Part shown: positions 53,389-62,235 of the stretch, in pieces | Layout: each line of letters opens with the position of its first letter | Numbering within the stretch: position 1 is the stretch's first letter | NCBI RefSeq assembly: GCF_000745005.1 | Contig: NZ_JQNB01000001.1 | Span: 2,473,501-2,537,500 of the forward strand | Direction of reading: 5' to 3' | Length of the DNA stretch: 64,000 bases | Origin: Luteibacter sp. 9135 | Lineage (GTDB): Bacteria > Pseudomonadota > Gammaproteobacteria > Xanthomonadales > Rhodanobacteraceae | Made by a program: the position numbers and the translations under genes | The notes under the pieces: generated by a model | Databases searched by the model: none | Told to the model about the DNA's origin: nothing | What the model saw: only the letters and a program-made list of their open reading frames with translations

Positions 53389-53496
53389 GTAGGAGCGCAC
53401 GATGTGCGCGAGTGCTTTTCGCACCAGTCCCCCACCTCTAAGCGCCAGCGCCGAGGTTGTCGCGAAAAGATGTCGCGCACATGCGTGCGCTCCTAC
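53389..53496. repeat. REPIN upstream of rlmJ
   Basis: GTAGGAGCGCACGATGTGCGCGA (53389-53411) opposed to a REP ending GTGCGCTCCTAC (53472-53496), with a 60-base spacer. It lies between rlmJ's start and the 3' end of the NAD(P)-binding gene, so the rlmJ promoter must lie inside or beside it. Confidence 0.75.
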
Positions 53497-53497
53497 A

Positions 53498-53521
53498 GTT
53501 GCGGTTGCGGTTGCGGTTGCG
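53498..53521 (+). repeat. hexanucleotide tandem repeat (GTTGCG)4
   Basis: Four perfect GTTGCG units plus a degenerate fifth, directly next to the REPIN and 18 bases from the end of the next gene. A slippage-prone microsatellite in non-coding DNA. Confidence 0.8.
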
Positions 53522-53538
53522 GTCGCACCTCACACCCC

Positions 53539-54174
53539 TCAATACGCGAACGTCACCCGCTTCTTCGCCGCATCGCCTTGCTCGATCCGGTCCAGCACGC
53601 CGATGGCGAAATCCGCCGTGGAAATTTTGCTGTGCCCGCCAGCATCCACCAGCAACTGCTCGCCGCCGACCCGGAAGCTGCCCTTTCGCTCACCGGGAGC
53701 GATCTCGGCGGCGGGGCTGATATAGGTCCAGTCCACGGCCGCCGTGCTGGCACGAAACGCCTTCAGCGCCTCGATCTGCGCGTTCGCGGCCGTCTTCCAT
53801 GCCTCGGGAAAATGCGGATCGTCGATGACGCGCACGCCGGGCGCCGTTTCCAGGCTGCCGGCGCCGCCAACCCAGGCGAAGCGCTTCACGTGTGCCGCGG
53901 CCAGCGCGTCGAGCAGGGTGGTCGCCTGGCGGGGGACGTTGGCGGGATCGGCGTGGTCGTTGAGGCTGGCGATGGCGGCATCGGCGCCGCCAAGGGAGGG
54001 AGCGAACGAAGCCGGCTCGGCCACGTCGCCCTTCACCACGTGAAGCTTCGGATGCTTCGTGGCGAGCTTCGACGGGTCGCGGACCACCGCCGTGACCTCG
54101 TGGCCGCGGGCCAGGGCCTCGTCGAGGATCACATTGCCGATGTTGCCGGTGGCGCCGAACAGAACGATCTTCAT
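53539..54174 (-). CDS. NAD(P)-binding oxidoreductase (NmrA/SDR-like)
   Basis: A 211-residue Rossmann-fold protein. The nucleotide loop is GATGNIGNVILDEALARGH (GxxGxxG), with VTAVVRDPSKL at the second strand, the usual NADP-reading region. FAWVGGAGSLETAPG and DWTYISPAAEIAPGERKGSF match the atypical-SDR family that lacks the YxxxK catalytic pair. It is divergent from a LysR gene, its probable regulator, through a 136-base spacer with a perfect operator palindrome. Confidence 0.85.
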   Translation of the reverse strand: MKIVLFGATGNIGNVILDEALARGHEVTAVVRDPSKLATKHPKLHVVKGDVAEPASFAPSLGGADAAIASLNDHADPANVPRQATTLLDALAAAHVKRFAWVGGAGSLETAPGVRVIDDPHFPEAWKTAANAQIEALKAFRASTAAVDWTYISPAAEIAPGERKGSFRVGGEQLLVDAGGHSKISTADFAIGVLDRIEQGDAAKKRVTFAY

Positions 54175-54255
54175 GGAAAAACCTCGGGTTGGTCAGGTCA
54201 GGCGCACAGCATGCGCCTCGCACCGTTACGGAAAAACCGCCATCTGCGCGATTCA

Positions 54256-54276
54256 TCGTAAACTCCTGCTTTACGA
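54256..54276. promoter_or_regulatory. LysR-type operator palindrome
   Basis: TCGTAAA (54256-54262) and TTTACGA (54270-54276) form a perfect 7-base inverted repeat with a 7-base spacer, fitting the T-N11-A LysR box. It lies between the divergent oxidoreductase and LysR genes, so the regulator likely controls both. Confidence 0.7.
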
Positions 54277-54280
54277 TCCC

Positions 54281-54310
54281 AGCCCAGCCCAGCCCAGCCC
54301 AGCCCAGCCC
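54281..54310 (+). repeat. pentanucleotide tandem repeat abutting a start codon
   Basis: Six perfect AGCCC units (preceded by CCC) end exactly at the ATG of the LysR gene. They occupy the whole place of the ribosome site, and there is no Shine-Dalgarno sequence between the operator and the ATG. Confidence 0.85.
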
Positions 54311-55201
54311 ATGGCCATCGACATCAACCTCAACCGTCTCGGCGTCTTCGTCGCCCTGGTTCGTGCCGGCTCGTTCACGGCCGCCGCCGAGCAACTGGGC
54401 ACGACCAAGGCGATGGTCAGCCAGCACCTGGCCCGCCTGGAGGCCGAGCTTGGCGTGCAGCTGCTGGTGCGCAGCACCCGCCGCATGGCCCTGACCGACG
54501 CGGGCGAGCGTTTCCACGAGGACTGCGCGCGCGTGCTGGCGGAGGCGGAAGCCGCGATCGCCCGCCTGGGCGAATGTCGCGACACCCCGATGGGCACGCT
54601 GCGCATCAGCGCCGCGAACGACCACGGCATCAACGTGGTGGCGCCGGCGCTGGCCGCCTATGCCGAGCGCTACCCGCAGGTCCGTGTGGAACTGGTGGTT
54701 ACCGACACCGTGACCGACCTGATCGCCGAGCGCTTCGACCTGGCCATCCGCCTGGGCTGGCTGCGCGACTCCAGCCTGCGCGCGACGAAGCTGTCGAGTT
54801 TCCGGCAATGCCTGGTGGCGTCCCCGGCCTATCTCGCCCGCCACGGCATCCCCGCGGTGCCCGAGGATCTGTCCACGCATCGCTGGATCGCGGTGAGCGT
54901 GCTCGCCTCGCCGACCCGCTGGGTGTTCAAGGATCCGAACGCCGCGGACTGCGTGGTGCAGACCCGCGCCGTCGCCAGCGCGAACAGCGCCACGGCGGCG
55001 TACCGCTTCGTGCTCGAAGGCCTGGGCCTCTCGGTGCTGCCCGATTACATCGTGGAGGCCGAACTGAAAGCGGGCGGCCTGGTGGCCCTGCTGCCGGGCT
55101 ACACCTTGCCCGAGGGCGGGGTGCACGCCGTTTATCCGGGCAACCAACCGCCGGTGAAGGTGCGGGCGTTCATCGACCTGCTCAAGGAACGTCTGGCCTG
55201 A
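54311..55201 (+). CDS. LysR-family transcriptional regulator
   Basis: A 296-residue regulator with winged helix at 5-64: LNRLGVFVALVRAGSFTAAA and LGTTKAMVSQHLARLEAELG. The effector domain is of the CrgA/DmlR branch (PMGTLRISAANDHGINVVAP, VLEGLGLSVLPDYIV, KVRAFIDLLKERL). It is divergent from the oxidoreductase. The translation start is unusual: six AGCCC repeats stand immediately before the ATG in place of a ribosome site, so copy number may affect expression. Confidence 0.9.
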   Translation: MAIDINLNRLGVFVALVRAGSFTAAAEQLGTTKAMVSQHLARLEAELGVQLLVRSTRRMALTDAGERFHEDCARVLAEAEAAIARLGECRDTPMGTLRISAANDHGINVVAPALAAYAERYPQVRVELVVTDTVTDLIAERFDLAIRLGWLRDSSLRATKLSSFRQCLVASPAYLARHGIPAVPEDLSTHRWIAVSVLASPTRWVFKDPNAADCVVQTRAVASANSATAAYRFVLEGLGLSVLPDYIVEAELKAGGLVALLPGYTLPEGGVHAVYPGNQPPVKVRAFIDLLKERLA

Positions 55202-55231
55202 ACGCGCCGCACCGCGTGGCGCGCCTGCCGC

Positions 55232-55765
55232 TTACGTGACTTGGCTACCCAGCCGAAGGTTGATCCCCAGCTTGGCCGCCAGCTGGCGCATGTTCTCGTC
55301 ATCGCGCGAGGACGTGATCCAGCCGGCGTAGACGTCGTCGTCTTCCGCTTCGCGGGCCCACAACGTGTAACCGTACTGGTTGAGCTGGTCGAAGGCGCGG
55401 CTGAAGATCTCCGGACCGTCGATGTCCTCGTGGAAGTCGTCCTCGCTGGGGTCGCCGTCCCAGTCGATGGTGACGTCGCTCCAGCGCGAGACCAGCTCGG
55501 CGATCGCATCCACCAGCGTGCGGGTATCGTCGGCGTCCACTTCGAAACTGGACTGCCAGTCGGTGACCTGCGCCACGACACGGATGGGATCGTCGTCGCC
55601 CTGGTCCTCGATTTCCGCGCGGTAGACGGTGAACTGGCGAAGCGCGTTTTCCTCGTCGCCCGGGTTGATCAGCAGCAACAGCTGCCACACCTGCGACTCG
55701 ACCGTCTCCTCGCCTTCTTCGTCGTCGAACTCGCGTTCTTCAGGGTAATCGTCGTCGTAGCTCAT
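55232..55765 (-). CDS. DUF6630-like acidic protein
   Basis: A 177-residue acidic soluble protein. It opens with an Asp/Glu run (MSYDDDYPEEREFDDEEGEE), then VWQLLLLINPGDEENALRQF, LVDAIAELVSRWSDVTIDW and FDQLNQYGYTLWAREAEDDD. This agrees with DUF6630, single-domain proteins of unknown role. The start at 55765 is chosen as the most compact; longer frames run to 56035 without protein-like sequence. No signal peptide is seen. Confidence 0.7.
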   Translation of the reverse strand: MSYDDDYPEEREFDDEEGEETVESQVWQLLLLINPGDEENALRQFTVYRAEIEDQGDDDPIRVVAQVTDWQSSFEVDADDTRTLVDAIAELVSRWSDVTIDWDGDPSEDDFHEDIDGPEIFSRAFDQLNQYGYTLWAREAEDDDVYAGWITSSRDDENMRQLAAKLGINLRLGSQVT

Positions 55766-56199
55766 GGGGAAGGGCCTGTGGAGAACTGGCGAAATCATCG
55801 CACGATGCGCGTCAAAGCGTCGCAGTCCTTGAAATGGACGTCCAATCGACCGGGTTGACATCGGGTCGCTGCGGTGCAACAAATGGCACCTGGCCCTATC
55901 CAGGCGACACCCGCTCACCGTGAACGCACACACCTGCCGCGCACCTGCCTTTCCGTCGATGTCAGCGGCCACGCCGCGATGTCCGGTCGGCGCTGCGTGT
56001 CGTTCGTGTCGACGGGCCTGAGCGACTGACGCCACGCGTTGCGCGTGTCCTGCGGGTCGGCCGCAGGTAACGATATTTCGATTCTTTTCCGGCCATGCCG
56101 GCTGCCGCTGCCTTCGCCGCGGTGTCGTGCCGCCGTTCCCGGCTATCCGGCGCCTCAGGTGCCGATCCTTTCATCGTTTTCCAGGGGAAAGTCCCACCC
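55766..56199. other. non-coding stretch before the TonB receptor gene
   Basis: About 430 bases without a gene between two divergent genes. Only the ribosome site AGGGGAAA (56183-56190) before the receptor's ATG is evident. An ATG-initiated frame from 56095 merely extends the receptor. No Fur-like box or riboswitch pattern is recognisable by eye. Confidence 0.4.
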
Positions 56200-58608
56200 A
56201 TGTCGCCTTCGACCCATCGTCGTCACCCGTTGTCCCTCGCGCTGGCCCTCGTGCTCGGCGCCACGTCCGCCCATGCCCAGGAGGCCGCCCCGGCGGACAA
56301 AGCGGAATCGGCAAAACCGAGCCAGCTGGATACCGTGATCGTCACCGGCACCCGCAGCACCGAGCGCACCGTTTCCAGCTCGTTGCAGGCGATCGACGTG
56401 ATCACCCCGCAGCAGCTGCAGCAGACCGGCGCCACCCAGCTCACGGCCGCCCTGGCGCGGCTGGTGCCGTCGCTCAATTTTCCGCAGCCGACCACGATCA
56501 GCGGTGCCGAAGTGGCCCGTCCCGTGACCTTGCGCGGTCTCAGCCCGGACCAGGTGCTGGTGCTGATCGACGGCAAGCGCCAGCATGCCGGTGCCTTCCT
56601 CAACCTGGGCGGTGCGATCGGACGCGGTTCGAACCCCGTGGACCTCAACGCCATCCCCGTCTCGGCGGTGGAGCGCATCGAGGTGCTGCGTGACGGGCAG
56701 TCGGCGCGCTACGGCTCCGATGCCATCGGTGGCGTGATCAACGTGATCCTGAAGAAGTCCGGCACGGGCGGGCAGGTGACCGCCAAGTTCGGCGGCTACG
56801 ACGCGGGCGATGGCCTCCAGCGCCAGCTGAGCGCGGACACCGGATTCAAGCTGGGCGACAAGGGCTCGATCCATGTCGCCATCGACACGCAGAACAACGA
56901 CGGCACCAACCGCGCCGGCCTGGATCGCACGGCCGCCTCGGTCGGCACCACCTACGGGAAGAAGGTGTACTGGCTGGGCGAACCCGCCGTGCAGTCGAAC
57001 AAGGTGTCGCTGGTGGGACAGTACGCCTTCAGCAAGGCGGCCGAGGTGTATGTCGAAGCCCTTTACCGGCGCGATCGCGACGAGACCGCCAGCCTCTATC
57101 GCCACCGTGGCGAATCGACCAACGTCGCGTCGATCTATCCGCAGGGCTACCTGCCGGTGAACGTGCCCATCGTCAACGACACCACGCTGACCGCCGGCGT
57201 GCGTGGCGAATTCGACAGCGGCTGGCATTACGACGCGTCGGTCAGCCATGGGTCGAACGAATACGACCAGCGCAGCCATGCGATCAACGCGGACTACTAC
57301 CGCGCGTTCGGCAGCACGCCGTTCTTCATCCAGGGCGCCGATTACAAGACCAACCAGCAGGTGGCCAACCTCGACATCGGCAAGGAATTCAGCCCGTCGT
57401 GGCTGCCCAACCCGATCAGCGTGTCGTTCGGTGCGGAATACCTGCGCCAGGGCTACAAGGTGAAGCCGGGCGACGCCGTGTCGCAGTACGGCGCCAACGG
57501 CGGTATTACCGGCGACCTGCAAGGCAACTGGCAGCGCCACGACACGTCCGTGTACGTGGACCTGGACACCAACCTGACCGACCGCTTCGCGGTGTCGCTG
57601 GCCGGCCGCCATGAGCAGTACAGCGACTTCGGCGGTACCACGTCCGGTGCGTTGTCCGGTCGCTTCGACTTCACCCCGCGCGTGGCCCTGCGCGGCAGCG
57701 TAGGCACCGGGTTCCGCGCGCCCACGCTGGTGCAGCAGCACTACGCGGATATTTCCTCGCAGTTGCAAGACCTCGGCCAGGGCCAGGTGCTGGTGCAGTC
57801 GGGCACGTTCCCCGTGGATTCCGCGGCGGCCGGCCTGCTCGGCGCGGTGAAACTCAAGCCGGAGAAGTCGCGCAGCGCCACGCTGGGCCTGGTGCTGGAA
57901 CCGCTGGACGGCTGGAACGTCAGTGCGGATGCCTACTGGATCAAGATCGCCAACCGGATCAACCTGTCGTCCAACATTCCGGTCAACACGCCGGCCGTCA
58001 ACGCCTACCTGGCCGCCAACGGCGTGGACGCGAATTACCAGTCGATCCGTTATTTCACCAATGCGGTGAACACACGCACGCGCGGGCTCGACATCGTCAG
58101 CCAGTACGGTTTCGATTTTGCCAACGGCGATCGCCTCAACACCACCGTGGGCTGGGCATACAACGAGAACAAGGTGACGCGGGTGAAGCCGAACCCGGCG
58201 ATCCTCGACGAACTGGGGGTGGCGGTGCAGCGTGTGGAGCGCCGCGAGCGACTGGGGTTGCTGGGCGATACCAATCCGCGGACCAAGCTCGATGTCGGCT
58301 TCGACTACCTGCACAGCCGCTGGGCGGCACACGCCAACGTGCAGCGCTACGGCAGCTACACCGTCTACAGCAACAGCGGCCCGGCGCTGGACCAGGACTT
58401 CGACCATCGCTGGACGCTCGACGTATCGGCCGACTACAACCTCGACCGCTGGACGTTCACCGCGGGCGCGGACAACGCGTTCAATGCGCGGCCGGAGCAG
58501 GTGAAGTACGCCAACTCCACCAGCGGCAACTTCAAGTACAGCCTGTTTTCGCCGTTGAGCTGGAACGGCCGTTACTACTACGCCAGCGTGACCTACCGGT
58601 GGGATTGA
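56200..58608 (+). CDS. TonB-dependent outer-membrane receptor
   Basis: An 802-residue receptor. The signal peptide ends ALVLGATSAHAQ. The plug (about 35-165) includes DTVIVTGTR (TonB box region), RGLSPDQVLVLIDGKRQ and ERIEVLRDGQSARYGSDAIG. The rest is a 22-strand barrel ending YYYASVTYRWD with a terminal aromatic as barrel proteins do. The ATG at 56200 is fixed by the signal peptide and AGGGGAAA. It overlaps the M28 peptidase start by 1 base, so the likely ligand is a peptide or peptide-linked compound rather than iron-siderophore; this is inference. Confidence 0.92.
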   Translation: MSPSTHRRHPLSLALALVLGATSAHAQEAAPADKAESAKPSQLDTVIVTGTRSTERTVSSSLQAIDVITPQQLQQTGATQLTAALARLVPSLNFPQPTTISGAEVARPVTLRGLSPDQVLVLIDGKRQHAGAFLNLGGAIGRGSNPVDLNAIPVSAVERIEVLRDGQSARYGSDAIGGVINVILKKSGTGGQVTAKFGGYDAGDGLQRQLSADTGFKLGDKGSIHVAIDTQNNDGTNRAGLDRTAASVGTTYGKKVYWLGEPAVQSNKVSLVGQYAFSKAAEVYVEALYRRDRDETASLYRHRGESTNVASIYPQGYLPVNVPIVNDTTLTAGVRGEFDSGWHYDASVSHGSNEYDQRSHAINADYYRAFGSTPFFIQGADYKTNQQVANLDIGKEFSPSWLPNPISVSFGAEYLRQGYKVKPGDAVSQYGANGGITGDLQGNWQRHDTSVYVDLDTNLTDRFAVSLAGRHEQYSDFGGTTSGALSGRFDFTPRVALRGSVGTGFRAPTLVQQHYADISSQLQDLGQGQVLVQSGTFPVDSAAAGLLGAVKLKPEKSRSATLGLVLEPLDGWNVSADAYWIKIANRINLSSNIPVNTPAVNAYLAANGVDANYQSIRYFTNAVNTRTRGLDIVSQYGFDFANGDRLNTTVGWAYNENKVTRVKPNPAILDELGVAVQRVERRERLGLLGDTNPRTKLDVGFDYLHSRWAAHANVQRYGSYTVYSNSGPALDQDFDHRWTLDVSADYNLDRWTFTAGADNAFNARPEQVKYANSTSGNFKYSLFSPLSWNGRYYYASVTYRWD

Positions 58609-60839
58609 TGTCGATGCGTGCCTTTCTGCTTGCCTTGTCGCTGACCGTCACCGCGGCGGTCGCCACGCCGGCCGCGGACGCACCGCTGGTCGGTTTCACA
58701 CCCGCATCGTCCGTTGCCGAACGCGAGACGGAGCGTCGCGTGGACGCCGCTCTGGCTGGCGCCGACCTGGACGGCTGGCTGCGCCGACTCACCTCGGCGC
58801 CCAACCACGTCGGCTCGCCGCACAACGACGAGAACGCCCGCTTCATCGCCGACAGCCTGCGTCAGTGGGGCTGGGACGTACAGGTGGAGTCCACCCGCGT
58901 GCTCGTCGCCTATCCCACGGTGCAGAAGCTTGCCCTGCTGGACGGCGACGGTTACGCGGCGGACTTCACCGAGCCGGCGGTGGCCGGCGATGCCGACACC
59001 GCGCGGCGTGACGGCGTGCTGCCGGGCATGGAGGCGTACAGTCCCGACGGCGCGGTGGACGCGCCGATGATCTACGTCAACGAGGGACTGGCGAAGGACT
59101 ATGCCGACCTGGCCCGCACGGGCCAGTCCGTCGTGGGCAAGGTGGTGCTGGTGAAGTCCAGCGGCGCCGGTCGCTGGGTGAAGCCGCGGCTTGCCCAGCA
59201 GCATGGCGCGGTGGGCGTGGTCATCTATTCCGATCCCCAGGCCGACGGCTTCACCAAGGGCGAGGTCTATCCCACCGGTGCATGGCGTACGCCGCGCACC
59301 GTGCAGCGGGGCACGCTGGGCATCGACAGCGCGCTGGATGCCGCCAGCGCGAAGACGATCCAGGCGGCCAGGCATACCGACGACCTGTCGATCCCGGTGG
59401 TGACCATCGGCTACGGTGATGCCGAGCATTTCCTGCGCGCGCTGGGCGGTCGTGTCGTGCCGAACCGCTGGCAGGGTGGACTGCCGCTCACGTATCACAT
59501 CGGTGGCGAGGCACGTGTCCATCTGGAAGTCCGTTCGCCGTGGGAGTGGCGCACGCTGCATAACGTCATCGCCACACTCCGCGGCAGCCGCTACCCGGAC
59601 GAGTGGGTGATCCGTGGCGTGCACCACGACGCCTGGGTCTACGGGGCCTGGGACCCGCTGGCGGGCACCACGGCGCTGCTGGCCGAAGCGAAAGCCATCG
59701 GTGAGCTGGCCAAGGCGGGGGTTCGACCCAAGCGCACCCTGGTCTTCGCCAGCTGGGACGGCGAGGAACTGGGCATCCTGGGCTCGCGCGCGTGGACGGA
59801 ACGCCATGCTGCGGAACTCGCCAAAAAGGCGGTGTTCTATCTCAACAACGACACCACCGGCCGCGGCCTGCTGGCCGCCCAGGGCGATCCGTCGATCGGT
59901 GCACTGGTGGACGGTGTCGCCGCCGACCTGCGCGATCCGGAGACGGGAGCGAGCGTGCAGGCACGCCGTCTTGCCAAGCGCGCCGTGCACGCCGACGAGA
60001 AGGGCAGGGAGGTACCTGCCGGCCCCGTGGTCCTGCCTCGGCTGGGCACCGGTTCCGATTACCTGGCCTTCGCCCATCGATTCGGCGTGCCCTCGCTGCA
60101 TGTTCGTTACGGTTACGACCGCGACGGCGACGAGGAAAGCGTGCCGGTCTACCACTCGCTCTACGACACGTATGCGCACTACCAGCGCTTCGGCGACCCG
60201 GGCCTGGCCTATGTCGGTCTGCTGGCGAAAACCAATGCCCGCCTGGCCTTGCGTGTCGCCAATGCCGACGTGCTGCCCTGGCGATTCACCGTCTTCGCGC
60301 AAGCGCTGGGTCGCGATATCGATCGGGTGCAGGCCGGCGCGACGAAAGCCCACGACGAAGCGCAGCGGCACAACGCGCTGGTGGCGGACGGGTCGTACCG
60401 CCTGGCGGAGGTGGCCTACCGGCAGTTGCAGCCGCCTTCGCGGGTCGATGACGCATGGCAGCCGGTGGACTTGGACGCCTTGCGTGCGGCGCAGCGTGAC
60501 TTGCTGGCGGCAGCGGCCGCTTACGATGCGGCGGCCGACGCCAGCGCGGACATCCCGCCCGCGGACGCCATCCGGATCAATCGTCACCTGCGCGAGGTTG
60601 GCGACGCCTACCTGCAGACGGAGGGTCTGCCGCAGCGGCGCGCGTATCGCCACCTGTTGCAGGCACCCGGTCGCAAGGAGGGTGAAGATGTCGCCCCCCT
60701 GCCGGGAATCGGCGATGCGATCGACGCTAAAGCGTGGGACGAGGCACGCGACGAGACGGCGTTGACCGTGGAGGCGACCCGCAAGGCGACCCAGGCCTTG
60801 CAGCGAGCGACCGTCTTGTTGGCGGGGCGGAAACCGTAG
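58608..60839 (+). CDS. exported M28-family metallopeptidase (PSMA-like)
   Basis: A 743-residue protein with signal peptide MSMRAFLLALSLTVTAAVAT, cleaved near ATPA. A protease-associated domain lies at about 150-290. The di-zinc peptidase domain (about 310-560) has VHHDAWVYGAWDPLAGTTAL, WDGEELGILGSRAW, GTGSDYLAFAHRFG and YHSLYDTYAHY, the ligand set of M28B (glutamate carboxypeptidase II type). A helical dimerisation domain ends it. It starts inside the receptor's stop codon, so capture and periplasmic cleavage of peptides are coupled. Confidence 0.92.
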   Translation: MSMRAFLLALSLTVTAAVATPAADAPLVGFTPASSVAERETERRVDAALAGADLDGWLRRLTSAPNHVGSPHNDENARFIADSLRQWGWDVQVESTRVLVAYPTVQKLALLDGDGYAADFTEPAVAGDADTARRDGVLPGMEAYSPDGAVDAPMIYVNEGLAKDYADLARTGQSVVGKVVLVKSSGAGRWVKPRLAQQHGAVGVVIYSDPQADGFTKGEVYPTGAWRTPRTVQRGTLGIDSALDAASAKTIQAARHTDDLSIPVVTIGYGDAEHFLRALGGRVVPNRWQGGLPLTYHIGGEARVHLEVRSPWEWRTLHNVIATLRGSRYPDEWVIRGVHHDAWVYGAWDPLAGTTALLAEAKAIGELAKAGVRPKRTLVFASWDGEELGILGSRAWTERHAAELAKKAVFYLNNDTTGRGLLAAQGDPSIGALVDGVAADLRDPETGASVQARRLAKRAVHADEKGREVPAGPVVLPRLGTGSDYLAFAHRFGVPSLHVRYGYDRDGDEESVPVYHSLYDTYAHYQRFGDPGLAYVGLLAKTNARLALRVANADVLPWRFTVFAQALGRDIDRVQAGATKAHDEAQRHNALVADGSYRLAEVAYRQLQPPSRVDDAWQPVDLDALRAAQRDLLAAAAAYDAAADASADIPPADAIRINRHLREVGDAYLQTEGLPQRRAYRHLLQAPGRKEGEDVAPLPGIGDAIDAKAWDEARDETALTVEATRKATQALQRATVLLAGRKP

Positions 60840-60933
60840 TGCCACGTCGCCGGAGGGGCGGCAGTCGCGCCCCTCCGGTGCATCGGGCATGCACTCGGCT
60901 ATAGTCCGCCGCACTCTCAAGGCGGATGCAGGC

Positions 60934-61617
60934 ATGAACGACACCTCGCAAAAACACGGGTCGCATCGCAAGAAGGTGTGGGCACCCATCCGTTACGCGC
61001 ATGCCCGCCCGCGCCTGCTGGTCGGTGCGGCCGCCGCCGTGGTCGCTGCGGTGGTGCTGGAATTCAGCGGGCTGCCGCGTTCGCTGCCGTTGCTGATCGG
61101 TTTCGATATCGGTGCCGTCGTGTACTTCGTGCTGCTGTTGCGCATCTTCGTCGGCGCCAACCCGGCCACGATGCGCCGGCAGGCCTCGCAGCAGGACACC
61201 GGGCGCTGGACCACCCTGCTCAGTGGCGTCGTGCTGTCCGCCGTGGTGCTGGGCGCGGTCACCACCGAGCTGAACTCCAGCGACAAGGGCGGCGTGATGG
61301 CGATCGCCGTGGCGGCAAGCACGATCATCCTGGCGTGGACGTTCATGAACACGCTGTTCTCGCTGCACTATGCGCACGGTTACTACGGCGAATTCGGCGA
61401 GCCGCACAAGGGCCTGGACTTTCCCGGCGACGAAGAACCCGATTACTGGGATTTCGCTTATTTCGCCTTCACCATCGGCATGACCTTCCAGGTCTCCGAC
61501 GTGCAGATCACCACGCGCTACCTGCGCCGTGTGGGCCTGATGCACAGTGCTATCGCTTTTTTCTTCAACGTTTTCATCATCGCGATCAGCGTGAACGTGG
61601 CGGCGGGCAAGGCCTGA
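60934..61617 (+). CDS. DUF1345 membrane protein
   Basis: A 227-residue inner-membrane protein with five or six hydrophobic segments, typical of DUF1345. Landmarks are LLIGFDIGAVVYFVLLLRIF, MNTLFSLHYAHGYYG and GLDFPGDEEPDYWDFAYFAF then FTIGMTFQVSDVQITTRYLR. The ATG at 60934 is preferred over one 15 codons earlier because the upstream part lacks a ribosome site. The function is unknown. Composite B begins 25 bases after its stop. Confidence 0.85.
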   Translation: MNDTSQKHGSHRKKVWAPIRYAHARPRLLVGAAAAVVAAVVLEFSGLPRSLPLLIGFDIGAVVYFVLLLRIFVGANPATMRRQASQQDTGRWTTLLSGVVLSAVVLGAVTTELNSSDKGGVMAIAVAASTIILAWTFMNTLFSLHYAHGYYGEFGEPHKGLDFPGDEEPDYWDFAYFAFTIGMTFQVSDVQITTRYLRRVGLMHSAIAFFFNVFIIAISVNVAAGKA

Positions 61618-61699
61618 GTTTTGGGATTGGACGTTTGGTTCGGGCTCGCCTTCGGCATCGCGTTGGGGCTTGGAGCTTGGAGCGTCGCGGCGTTCGAGC

Positions 61700-61938
61700 A
61701 AGAGCCGGCGGGTAGCCCCTCGGTGCCACGCCTGCTGCGACCCGCTAAGGAAGGGCCGCTGGCGCGGCCGTCTATCTATTGCCCTACGGGCCGGGTCGGG
61801 CTTCGAACGGAGGTTTCCGATTCGACCTCCTGTCTCAGCGGAAACGGCCGGCCGTCCTGGCCGGCCCCCTTCGGGCTTTTTCCGTTCGAATCCCTCGCCT
61901 GCGGCTACCGGCCCCGAGGGGGCTACCCGCCGGCTCTT
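61700..61938 (+). repeat. structured unit B-left
   Basis: Closed by AAGAGCCGGCGGGTAGCCCC (from 61700) and its complement ending 61938, with one bulge. The inner stems (GGGCTTCGAACGGA class, GTTTCCG/CGGAAAC, GGCCGGCC hairpin) match A-left almost base for base. Confidence 0.8.
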
Positions 61939-62026
61939 GTCGACACTGAGGTGGGTTGTTGGGCGAGCAGCGAGTGGCGGTGAACGAGCAGAGGTAGGGT
62001 ACGGCGTCATCGCTTTGTTGGCTTTT

Positions 62027-62048
62027 CGCGCACATCGTGCGCTCCTAC
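62027..62048 (-). repeat. REP palindrome in core of composite B
   Basis: Minus-strand GTAGGAGCGCAC, GAT, GTGCGCG; the canonical form of the family. Confidence 0.7.
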
Positions 62049-62097
62049 ACAGGGTAGGGCAGGCTGTGGAATCTTCGACGCGTGATCCGCTGGCTGT

Positions 62098-62121
62098 GTA
62101 GGAGCGCACGCATGTGCGCGA
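62098..62121 (+). repeat. REP palindrome in core of composite B
   Basis: GTAGGAGCGCACGCATGTGCGCGA, opposed to the REP at 62027. Confidence 0.7.
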
Positions 62122-62235
62122 ACCCTCAATGTATCTAAGGCGACCGATGCCATGCGCATCAGGCAGGCGAGCGTTCCCAGCAACGAAGCGAAGCCCAGCT
62201 CTTCGCTCTCCCCACACGCAACCTCAGCGCTGGAA

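Noticed and set aside
60727..62217. A 496-codon minus-strand frame over composite B and the M28 gene end
   Set aside because: It runs through inverted repeats and antisense to a clear gene. The similar frame across composite A shows that GC-rich symmetry keeps such frames open. No ribosome site or domain.
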